Assembly (NCBI GenBank): GCA_002437735.1
Contig: DJRC01000017.1
Coordinates: 1-13,037, forward strand
Length of the DNA stretch: 13,037 nt
Source of the DNA: Oscillospiraceae bacterium UBA6370
GTDB lineage: Bacteria; Bacillota; Clostridia; Oscillospirales; Oscillospiraceae
Direction of reading: 5' to 3'
Positions 1 through 5,569 of the stretch are shown here, one piece after another. The notes under the pieces were generated by a model. It searched no databases. It was not told where the DNA came from and was given only the letters and a program-made list of their open reading frames with translations. The translations under genes and the position numbers were made by a program. Every line of letters begins with the position of its first letter. Within the stretch, counting starts at the first letter, position 1.

Positions 1-87
1 CACCGAGGGGAAGGAGCCGAGGATCAGTATTCTGCTGTTTTCGTCGTATACCGGCGCGATGGTGTGGAGCTGCGGCTGCTTTTCCAT
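1..87 (-). CDS. DNA-deoxyinosine glycosylase-like protein, N-terminal 29 codons only
   Basis: Partial gene reading out of the window at its left edge; only the first 29 residues are visible. They read MEKQPQLHTIAPVYDENSR and then ILILGSFPSV. The PVYDENSxILILGSFPSV pattern is, from family knowledge, the N-terminus of the uracil-DNA glycosylase superfamily members annotated as DNA-deoxyinosine glycosylase, which remove deaminated bases; GSFPS lies in the substrate-pocket region. The ATG at 87 is supported by a GGGAGGG ribosome binding site at 94-100, 6 bases upstream. A plausible promoter lies at 116-144. The catalytic C-terminal half is outside the window, so the exact substrate class cannot be judged; another member of the uracil-DNA glycosylase superfamily is the main alternative. 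Confidence 0.65.
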   Translation of the reverse strand, partial: MEKQPQLHTIAPVYDENSRILILGSFPSV

Positions 88-115
88 GGCGGTCCCTCCC
101 TGTTTTCTCGCGGCT

Positions 116-144
116 ATCGTACCACGGCGGCGGAGAAAAAACAA
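116..144 (-). promoter_or_regulatory. Candidate sigma-A promoter for the glycosylase-like gene
   Basis: On the minus strand, TTGTTT (139-144) is followed after 17 bases by TACGAT (116-121). A TG one base before the -10 makes it an extended -10. It lies about 30 bases upstream of the start codon at 87. Called from consensus match alone. Confidence 0.4.
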
Positions 145-165
145 GCGGGCGCGGCGGAAACCACC

Positions 166-191
166 GGAGGAGGGGCTCTCGCCCCTCCTCC
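166..191. repeat. GC-rich perfect inverted repeat between divergent promoters
   Basis: GGAGGAGGGGC (166-176) and its exact complement (181-191) are separated by TCTC. The 11-bp stem would form a strong hairpin, but neither side carries a proper T-run (the plus side continues CTTTC). It lies between the two candidate divergent promoters, so neither gene's transcript should contain it. It could be a protein-binding palindrome or the relic of a terminator. Confidence 0.5.
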
Positions 192-271
192 TTTCAAACG
201 AACGGCAAGGCAAGGTCACGCCGCCGTGCGTCTGAAGGGTATCATGTGCGGAAATCCGCAAAAAATACGCT

Positions 272-299
272 TTGCCATTTCCACAGGATGTGCTACAAT
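272..299 (+). promoter_or_regulatory. Sigma-A promoter with extended -10 for the DUF5662 gene
   Basis: TTGCCA (272-277), a 16-base spacer, then TACAAT (294-299) preceded by TG at 291-292. The -10 ends 38 bases before the chosen start codon at 338. The match to the vegetative consensus is good. Confidence 0.6.
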
Positions 300-337
300 A
301 GGTTCATTCTTATCCTTTGCCCGCGGGAGGAGCCGCC

Positions 338-886
338 ATGCAGCCTTTGGAACATTTCAAGACCATTACGCATCATCGGCACCTGGTGTGCAGATACTGC
401 TTTCGTCTCGGCCTTTACCGGCAGGGACTGCTGCACGACCTGAGCAAGTACGCGCCCTGCGAGTTCTGGCGCGGCGCGAAATACTACCAGGGCTACCGCA
501 GCCCGAACGACGCCGAGCGCAAGCAGAACGGCGTGAGCCTTGCCTGGCTCCACCACAAGGGCCGCAACCGCCATCACTTCGAGTATTGGATCGACTACTG
601 CATCGGGGAGGACGGCAGGCCCTACATGGGCGGGTGCAAAATGCCGCTGCGCTACGTCGCCGAGATGTTCTGCGACCGCATCGCGGCGTGCAGGACCTAC
701 CTCAAGGACGAGTACACCGACGCCGCGCCGTATGACTACTATATCCGCTCGAAGAACCATATCCTCATCCACCCCGAGACGAGCGACGCCATCGAGGCGA
801 TGCTGCGCGTGCTTCGTGACGAGGGCGAGGAGGCCGCGTTCGCCTACGTTCGCGGCCTGCTGCGGCAGGAAAAGGGAAGAAAATAG
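338..886 (+). CDS. DUF5662 family protein (HD-like predicted hydrolase fold)
   Basis: 182-residue soluble protein recognised as DUF5662, a Firmicute family of unknown function. Features seen: HHRHL near residues 12-16, HDLSKY at about 37-42, a WLHHKGRNRHHFEYW stretch at about 69-83, and an acidic EMFCDR around 110-115. The H...HD...HH...D spacing resembles the metal-binding histidines and aspartates of HD-domain proteins, so a metal-dependent hydrolase is a reasonable inference, but the reaction is not known. The ATG at 338 is chosen over an in-frame TTG at 317 because GGGAGGAG (325-332) sits 5 bases before it. It has its own promoter (272-299) and is monocistronic as far as the sequence shows, with a 96-base gap and a possible new control site before the next gene. 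Confidence 0.75.
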   Translation: MQPLEHFKTITHHRHLVCRYCFRLGLYRQGLLHDLSKYAPCEFWRGAKYYQGYRSPNDAERKQNGVSLAWLHHKGRNRHHFEYWIDYCIGEDGRPYMGGCKMPLRYVAEMFCDRIAACRTYLKDEYTDAAPYDYYIRSKNHILIHPETSDAIEAMLRVLRDEGEEAAFAYVRGLLRQEKGRK

Positions 887-928
887 GCGAAAAGCGCTTT
901 TTCCGCGTTTTCTCCCTTGCATTTTCTC

Positions 929-944
929 GTTTACAGGAGTAAAC
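929..944. promoter_or_regulatory. Perfect palindrome GTTTAC-N4-GTAAAC, candidate operator of the radical SAM gene
   Basis: GTTTAC (929-934), AGGA, GTAAAC (939-944), with 6-bp arms and no mismatch. It is 38 bases upstream of the radical SAM start at 983 and directly precedes an AT-rich TATTTA (945-950) that could be a -10, with only a poor -35. The arms and 4-base spacing resemble the GTTTACAnnTGTAAAC operators of the BlaI/MecI/CopY repressor family; that family assignment is inference. No such regulator is encoded in the window. Confidence 0.4.
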
Positions 945-982
945 TATTTATCGAATTTTGCAATAGGACGGACACAACTGCT

Positions 983-1870
983 ATGAGCCACCCCTACAAA
1001 ACGAGGGCGGGCGGGGCGACGGTCACCATTTTTGTGCCGTATGACTGCCGCAACCACTGCCCCTTCTGTATCAATAAAAAGGAATATGCCGACTGCGCCG
1101 GCTTCAGCGTGGAGGCCATTCTGAAGTCCATCGCCGTGATGGACGCGATCACGCCGGAGTGCGACTTCGTTTTCACCGGCGGCGAGCCCTTTGCTCAGCT
1201 TGGCGACCTGCAGCGGATGCTCGACGCGATCCCCAAAACGCACAAGGTGTATATCAACACCACCTTCCCCGTGCAGCCCGGCTGCAGCGCGGAGGAGATG
1301 ATCGACTTCACTCGCCGCAACGCGGACAAGATCACCTGCATCAACGTCTCGCGCCACCTGCAGCGCTACGTCGAGGAATCGCCCGACGAGGTCGTGGCCG
1401 CCATCGCCACACCCAAGCGCATCAACTGCGTGCTCTATAAGAACTATCCTGCGGACAAGCTCACGGAGTATGTCGAGCGCTGGCGGAGGTATAACATTCC
1501 CATCCAGTTCCGCTACGACTACACCGAGACCACGCCCGAGAACCTCTATGAGGAGGAGCACGACAAAATTTTGCAGGACCTCAAAAAGCAGTTTACCTAT
1601 AGGGGACTCGACGGCTGCCGGATGCGCAACGGCTTCCATTTCGAGTACAAGGGCCTGCACATGACCTACCATAAGACCCTGCCCTATTCCACCATCGTGG
1701 AGCCCGGCGAGGATGGCGTGACCTACGACATTCTCTATGACATTCTCATCAAGCAGAACGGCGACCTGCACTCCGACTGGACGAATGTGCCGCTCGACGT
1801 GGAGAGGTATCGCAGGGTCGTCTTTGAGCCTTATGACCTCAAGGTCCTTGACGGCACCGTTGATTTCTGA
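983..1870 (+). CDS. Radical SAM enzyme of unassigned function
   Basis: 295-residue soluble radical SAM protein. The cluster motif CRNHCPFC (CX3CX2C) is at residues 22-29, right after the first beta strand (VTIFVPYD). The SAM-binding GGEP follows in VFTGGEPFAQL at about residues 65-75. Such proteins bind a [4Fe-4S] cluster and cleave S-adenosylmethionine to start radical chemistry. I see no SPASM-like C-terminal cysteine cluster; the C-terminus is rich in Tyr and Asp (residues 160-295), with one further Cys near DGCRMRNG. No precursor peptide or partner enzyme is adjacent, so the substrate is open. ATG 983 is taken as the start because the domain begins there. A TTG at 917 is in frame but would add 22 uncharacteristic residues and run through the palindrome at 929-944. 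The ribosome binding site is weak (GGA at 970-972). The gene ends just before a shared terminator. Confidence 0.85.
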   Translation: MSHPYKTRAGGATVTIFVPYDCRNHCPFCINKKEYADCAGFSVEAILKSIAVMDAITPECDFVFTGGEPFAQLGDLQRMLDAIPKTHKVYINTTFPVQPGCSAEEMIDFTRRNADKITCINVSRHLQRYVEESPDEVVAAIATPKRINCVLYKNYPADKLTEYVERWRRYNIPIQFRYDYTETTPENLYEEEHDKILQDLKKQFTYRGLDGCRMRNGFHFEYKGLHMTYHKTLPYSTIVEPGEDGVTYDILYDILIKQNGDLHSDWTNVPLDVERYRRVVFEPYDLKVLDGTVDF

Positions 1871-1880
1871 GACCGGATCA

Positions 1881-1917
1881 AAAAGCTCCGACCGTGAAAA
1901 CGGCCGGAGCTTTTTTT
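1881..1917. terminator. Bidirectional intrinsic terminator between radical SAM and EamA genes
   Basis: GCTCCGACCG (1885-1894), loop TGAAAA, CGGCCGGAGC (1901-1910). A-rich on the left (AAAA) and TTTTTTT on the right (1911-1917). The single non-Watson-Crick position is A/C in the plus RNA and a U-G wobble in the minus RNA, so it should work in both directions. It lies 10 bases after the radical SAM stop and about 14 bases after the EamA gene's stop. Confidence 0.85.
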
Positions 1918-1931
1918 GCGTGAAAATGAGC

Positions 1932-2897
1932 TTACCGCGGCGGCTGCGCCGCGGCGGCGTCCCGCCGCATCTCACGCAGCACGGGCACACTGACGCACAG
2001 CGAGGCGGCGAGGAAGAAGATGAGGCCGATCATGCGGTTGACGCTGATGGTCTCGTGGAAGCAGACCACTGCTAAAAGCGTTGCAAGGATGGGCTTGATG
2101 AGATAGATGAACGAGGCTTCGGTCGCGGAGGTGTATTCCGTGATCTTGGCGGTGAGCAGGAAGCCGATGGCGGCGCAGAAGACGCCGACATAGCACAGCA
2201 GCAGCGCGGACCGGAGCGTAAAGCCGGTGAAGAACGGCACGTCGGTGAAAATGTCCAGCCCAAGACTGCGGTAGAGCGCGCCGACAGCGGGAATATGGCC
2301 GAGCAGCAGCAGCGCAAGCAGCTCCGATCCGCCGAGAAGCAGGTTGAAGGTCGAGATGACCAGCCCGCCGAGCCGCGGAATGCGCAGCTTGCAGAGAGTG
2401 CCGTACATGGCGAAAAGGACGGTCGCCGCGAGGATCTCCGCGAAGCCGCGCGGACTGACCTCGAGCTTCGCGGGGTTGAGGATGAAGAGGATGCCGATCA
2501 GCTCGACGCCGATGGCAACAAGATGGTTCCGCTTCAGCGGCTCGTGCAGGATCAAGTGCGCGGCGGCGAGGGCGAAGACGGGGTTTCCGGAGTAGATGAT
2601 GGAGGTCGCCGAGGCGTCCATGTGCAGCACGGCCATCTGGAGCAGCGACATGTGCAGCGTGACCGTCAGAAAGCCGAGCAGGGCAAAGTAGCCCCAGTCG
2701 GAGCGGGTGAGGCGGATGGCGTTCCGCCGCAGGCTGCGCAGGGCGAAGGGCAGCAGAAAGAGCGCGCCGATGAGCACGCGCTCGACCGTGATCTGCATGG
2801 GCGCGAAGACGCCGCCGAGCCCCTTGAGCGCGACCTCGGTGGTGGAATAGATCATGGCGGCGAGCAGAATATAAAGATAACCGCGTTTCCGGTTCAT
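1932..2897 (-). CDS. EamA/DMT-family permease (drug/metabolite transporter superfamily)
   Basis: 321-residue integral membrane protein with about ten hydrophobic segments in two homologous halves, the standard length and layout of EamA transporters. The half-repeat signatures are seen as ATSIIYSGNPVFALAAAHL...HEPL in the first half and ATEASFIYLIKPILATLLA...HETIS in the second; both end in the conserved short His-Glu element. The C-terminus is a short basic cytosolic tail. Substrates in this superfamily are varied (amino acids, nucleotide sugars, drugs) and cannot be read from sequence. The start at 2897 (MNRKRGYLYIL) is preferred over upstream in-frame codons because GGAGGAA (2905-2911) is 7 bases before it. 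It has its own promoter (2936-2964) and appears monocistronic, lying 109 bases downstream of the suf-like pair on the same strand. Confidence 0.88.
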   Translation of the reverse strand: MNRKRGYLYILLAAMIYSTTEVALKGLGGVFAPMQITVERVLIGALFLLPFALRSLRRNAIRLTRSDWGYFALLGFLTVTLHMSLLQMAVLHMDASATSIIYSGNPVFALAAAHLILHEPLKRNHLVAIGVELIGILFILNPAKLEVSPRGFAEILAATVLFAMYGTLCKLRIPRLGGLVISTFNLLLGGSELLALLLLGHIPAVGALYRSLGLDIFTDVPFFTGFTLRSALLLCYVGVFCAAIGFLLTAKITEYTSATEASFIYLIKPILATLLAVVCFHETISVNRMIGLIFFLAASLCVSVPVLREMRRDAAAAQPPR

Positions 2898-2935
2898 GGC
2901 GTCGTTCCTCCGTTTTCTGTGATGGAGCACCGCCC

Positions 2936-2964
2936 ATTGTATGCCCACACTCCGAAGAAAGCAA
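2936..2964 (-). promoter_or_regulatory. Sigma-A promoter for the EamA transporter gene
   Basis: On the minus strand, TTGCTT (2959-2964), 17 bases, TACAAT (2936-2941), about 38 bases upstream of the start at 2897. The -35 lies in the distal arm of a 7-bp inverted repeat (2959-2965 with 2975-2981), which could be a weak end signal for the suf-like transcript or an operator; it has no T-run. Confidence 0.55.
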
Positions 2965-3006
2965 GAAAGAAGTGCTTGCTTAGCCGTGTTTCTCTTTTAT
3001 GTCTTC

Positions 3007-3930
3007 TTACGCAAGGAAGCCCTTGAGGATGGTGTCCTCCGCCTCCTCGGCGGTCAGACCGAGGGTCTGGAGCTTGAGGAGCTGGTCGCCGGCGATCTTG
3101 CCGATGGCGGCCTCGTGGATGAGCTGCGCGTCCGTGGAGTTCGCCGCGATCTCGGGAATGGAGCGGATCTTCGCGCTGCCCATGATGATGGAGTCGCACT
3201 GCACATGGCCGAAGCACTTCGCGTTGCCGACCATGCGGGGGTAGAAGAGCTGGCTGGACTCGTCCTGCGCAACGGAGCGGGAAATGACGCGCCCGCGGGA
3301 ATTTTCGCCGTCGAGCACGATCTCCATATCGCTCGTGGCCTCCTGATGGCCGTGGGTGAGCAGGCGCTCGGTGACGACGCCCTCGGCGTCCTTGCCGCAG
3401 ACGATCTTTGTGTAGCGCTTGGTGGAGTCGATGCCGCGGATCTGCACGGTGTCCATCTGGATGCTCGCGCCCTCCTCCAGATACACGATGGTCTGGGGAT
3501 TCATAACATTTTTGCCGCTGCCGTCGCCCTCGCCATAGTGCTTCTCGGAGTAGTGGACGTGGGAATTTTTGCCGACGTAGAAGGTGTGTACGCCGTCGTG
3601 GCGGCTCTCGTCGCAGCCGGAGTTGTGGATGCCGCAGCCGGCGACGATATCCACGTCGCAGTCCTCGCCGATGTAGAAGTCGTTGTAGACCATCTCGGAA
3701 AGTCCGGTCCTGCTGATGATGACGGGGATATGGCACTGCTCGCCCTTCGTGCCGGGCTTGATGCGGATGATGATGCCGCTCTTGCCCTCCGGCTGGGGGA
3801 CGATCTCGATGTGCTCGGTGGACTGGCGGGCCTCGCAGCCGCTGTCCTTACGGATGTTGAACGCGCCCATGGGCTTGCCCGTGAGGTCGGCGATCTTTTC
3901 CAGAAGGCGGGAGTCGATATCAGTCAGCAT
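3007..3930 (-). CDS. sufB: SufB/SufD-like Fe-S cluster scaffold protein, short form
   Basis: 307-residue soluble protein of the SufB/SufD family, which forms the scaffold on which SufC-powered Fe-S clusters are assembled. It is much shorter than classical SufB (about 465-495 residues) or SufD (about 420): the N-terminal region is reduced and the protein is mostly the beta-helix core plus the C-terminal signature. That signature is seen as VQCDSIIMG (residues 243-250), IHEAAIGKIAGDQL (271-284) and GLTAEEAEDTILKGF (291-305). Cys245 and His272/Glu273 sit where SufB and SufD carry functional residues, by inference from alignment in memory. There are further cysteines at 32, 66, 91, 99 and 106. 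The ATG at 3930 has AAAGGAG (3941-3947) about 10 bases upstream, and the gene follows sufC by 18 bases, so they are one operon. No sufS, sufU or second sufB/D gene is visible. Confidence 0.85.
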   Translation of the reverse strand: MLTDIDSRLLEKIADLTGKPMGAFNIRKDSGCEARQSTEHIEIVPQPEGKSGIIIRIKPGTKGEQCHIPVIISRTGLSEMVYNDFYIGEDCDVDIVAGCGIHNSGCDESRHDGVHTFYVGKNSHVHYSEKHYGEGDGSGKNVMNPQTIVYLEEGASIQMDTVQIRGIDSTKRYTKIVCGKDAEGVVTERLLTHGHQEATSDMEIVLDGENSRGRVISRSVAQDESSQLFYPRMVGNAKCFGHVQCDSIIMGSAKIRSIPEIAANSTDAQLIHEAAIGKIAGDQLLKLQTLGLTAEEAEDTILKGFLA

Positions 3931-3948
3931 ATTTTCGTCTCTCCTTTC

Positions 3949-4677
3949 TCAGCGGTTCAGCACAGGGCAGGAGCCGAGCGTATCGGCCATGATGAGGGGG
4001 AAGACCTCCTCGGTCGTGCCGCGGTGCCTGATCTCGCCGCCGCCGACCACGATGATCTCGTCGGCGAGCTGAATGATGCGCTCCTGATGGGAAATGATGA
4101 TCATGCTCGCCGTGTGCTCACGGTGGAGCTGCTCGAAGGTCTCGGTCAGGCGGGCAAAGCTCCACAGGTCGATGCCGGCCTCGGGCTCGTCGAAGATCAT
4201 CAGCGCGGAATGACGCGCGAGCAGCGTCGCGATCTCGATGCGCTTGACCTCGCCGCCCGAGAGGGAGACATCCACCTCGCGGTCGAGATAGTCGTTCGCG
4301 CACAGGCCGACCTGCGTGAGATAGCGACAGCACTTATCCTTGCTGAGCCTGCTGTCGCCGCTGGCGATGGTCAGCAGGTCGCGCACGGTGATGCCCTTGA
4401 AGCGCGGGGGCTGCTGAAAACCGTAGCTGATGCCGCGCTTCGCGCGCGCCGTGATGTCGAGGGCGGTGATGTCCTCGCCGTTCCAGAGGATCTGGCCGGC
4501 CGTCGGCGTGACAAGGCCCATGATGACCTTGGCGAGCGTCGTTTTGCCGCCGCCGTTGGGGCCGGTAAAGACGATGAGCTTGCCGTCGGGAATGGTGACG
4601 CTGATGTCCTTCAAAATGGTCTGCTCGCCGGTCTCCGGCGCGGAGACGGTGTAGCAGATGTTCTTGAGCTCTAACAT
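3949..4677 (-). CDS. sufC: SufC-type ABC ATPase for Fe-S cluster assembly
   Basis: 242-residue cytosolic ABC ATPase. Motifs in order: Walker A GPNGGGKTT (39-47), Q-loop GFQQPP (86-91), ABC signature SLSGGEVKR (138-146), Walker B with D-loop LMIFDEPEAGIDL (159-171), and the H-loop histidine in IISHQER (197). The DEPEAGID form, GFQQPP and GEVKRIEIA are typical of SufC rather than of transport ATPases, and no membrane subunit is encoded nearby. The partner is the SufB/D-like protein encoded 18 bases downstream; ATP hydrolysis by SufC drives conformational change in that scaffold. The start at 4677 (MLELKNI) has a perfect AGGAGG (4685-4690) 7 bases upstream. It is the first gene of a two-gene operon, with the ferritin-like gene transcribed divergently 217 bases away. 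Confidence 0.9.
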   Translation of the reverse strand: MLELKNICYTVSAPETGEQTILKDISVTIPDGKLIVFTGPNGGGKTTLAKVIMGLVTPTAGQILWNGEDITALDITARAKRGISYGFQQPPRFKGITVRDLLTIASGDSRLSKDKCCRYLTQVGLCANDYLDREVDVSLSGGEVKRIEIATLLARHSALMIFDEPEAGIDLWSFARLTETFEQLHREHTASMIIISHQERIIQLADEIIVVGGGEIRHRGTTEEVFPLIMADTLGSCPVLNR

Positions 4678-4712
4678 AAAGGTTCCTCCTGCCTGCCTTG
4701 GAGTTTATCTAA

Positions 4713-4734
4713 AGTATATCGCTTTCCGGAGAAA
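4713..4734 (-). promoter_or_regulatory. Weak candidate promoter for sufC-sufB
   Basis: TATACT on the minus strand (4713-4718) lies 35 bases upstream of sufC. The best -35 at 16 bases is TTTCTG, only a partial match, so activator dependence is possible. A further TATATA lies at about 4801. CGGAGAAA (4727-4734) and TTTCTCCG (4765-4772) form a distant inverted repeat inside this 217-base divergent region. I could not identify a convincing promoter for the opposite gene. Confidence 0.25.
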
Positions 4735-4894
4735 CAGAAAGTTGCAAATGCCACACTTCACTGCTTTCTCCGCAAAAAACCACCCGGAATCTCAAAACGC
4801 TATATAGTTTACCAGCTTTTGCAAAAAAAATCAATGAAAAGTGACGAGCCCGCCCCGCATAGGATAGGAAAGAAAAACGAGGAGGGACCGATCT

Positions 4895-5521
4895 ATGGAA
4901 AACGAGCTGTCCGCGGCGCAGAACGCCGCATACGATTACCGGCGCTGCGAGCGCGTCTGGCAGCGGGTGGACCCGACGCTAAACCCCTATCCCGACGCCC
5001 GCGCCGCGGCGGCAATGGCCGCCGACACGTCCGGCGGCGGTCTGAGCGCCGCCGAGCGGAACGCCGAGCTGACGCTCCCCGGCGCGCAGGCGGACCCCTG
5101 CTGCATGGGCACGGCGGCGCTGGAGTCGCTGGAGGTGCTGCAGGGCTTCATCCGCGAGGAGCTCGCCGACCGGAGGACCTACCTCTTCCTCGCGCGGCGC
5201 GCGCCGACGGCGGAGGCGCGGCAGGTGTTCCGCGCCATCGCGTCCGACGAGGGGCGGCACGCCCGGCGTCTCCTTGCCGCGGTCTATCTCATCACGGGCG
5301 AGCGCTACTGCCCCGCGATCTGCTATCCTCCCCTGCGCTACGACGGTTACTGCGCCGCGCTGCGGGAGCGGTATCACGAGGAGGCCTGCGGCGGCTTCAA
5401 CTATCGCCGCGCCTCGCAGGAAACGCTCGACCCCTGTTTGCAGCAGCTCCTGCTGGCGTTTTCGCAGGATGAATACCGCCACGCGAACGCCATGCTGTGT
5501 CTGCTTTCGGGCGTGATGTAG
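4895..5521 (+). CDS. Ferritin-like (rubrerythrin-type) di-iron domain protein
   Basis: 208-residue soluble protein with the four ligand-bearing helices of a ferritin-like di-iron bundle. These are Glu88/89 in FIREELADRRTYL, Glu119-x-x-His122 in SDEGRHARRLL, Glu162/163 in RYHEEACGGF, and Glu193-x-x-His196 in QDEYRHANAML. Spacing and the two ExxH motifs match the rubrerythrin/ferritin-like superfamily, whose members reduce peroxide or store/oxidise iron. It lacks the rubredoxin CxxC tail of true rubrerythrin. The first 70 residues are Ala-rich and probably partly disordered, ending in PCCMG (68-72). The start at 4895 has GAGGAGG (4880-4886) 8 bases upstream. It is divergent from sufC and ends in a strong hairpin. 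Peroxide or iron handling is inferred from fold and context; a structural or spore-associated role cannot be excluded. Confidence 0.75.
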   Translation: MENELSAAQNAAYDYRRCERVWQRVDPTLNPYPDARAAAAMAADTSGGGLSAAERNAELTLPGAQADPCCMGTAALESLEVLQGFIREELADRRTYLFLARRAPTAEARQVFRAIASDEGRHARRLLAAVYLITGERYCPAICYPPLRYDGYCAALRERYHEEACGGFNYRRASQETLDPCLQQLLLAFSQDEYRHANAMLCLLSGVM

Positions 5522-5523
5522 CG

Positions 5524-5554
5524 AAAGAGGGAAAGGCCACGCCTTTCCCTCTTT
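5524..5554. terminator. Hairpin terminator between ferritin-like and FakA genes
   Basis: A perfect 14-bp stem, AAAGAGGGAAAGGC (5524-5537) and its complement (5541-5554), with loop CAC and then TGTTCTCTT on the plus side. It starts 3 bases after the ferritin-like stop and ends 16 bases before the FakA stop (5570). The plus direction is stronger; the minus side has only TTTCGC after the stem. Confidence 0.8.
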
Positions 5555-5569
5555 TGTTCTCTTCTGTGC

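Noticed and set aside
64..735. A plus-strand open frame starting near the left edge
   Set aside because: It overlaps DUF5662 in another frame, its product is Arg/Pro/Ala-rich without motifs, and it runs antisense through the glycosylase-like start.
887..912. An AAAAGCGCTTTT palindrome after the DUF5662 gene as a terminator
   Set aside because: The best fold has a short stem with a bulge and no clean T-run, so I cannot support a terminator. The two plus-strand genes could be partly co-transcribed.
2941..4674. A 577-codon open frame on the plus strand opposite the suf-like genes
   Set aside because: It is antisense to two well-supported genes with domain motifs. Its product is a low-complexity Ala/Asp/Val/Leu-rich sequence as expected from GC-rich shadow frames, and it has no ribosome binding site or recognisable domain.
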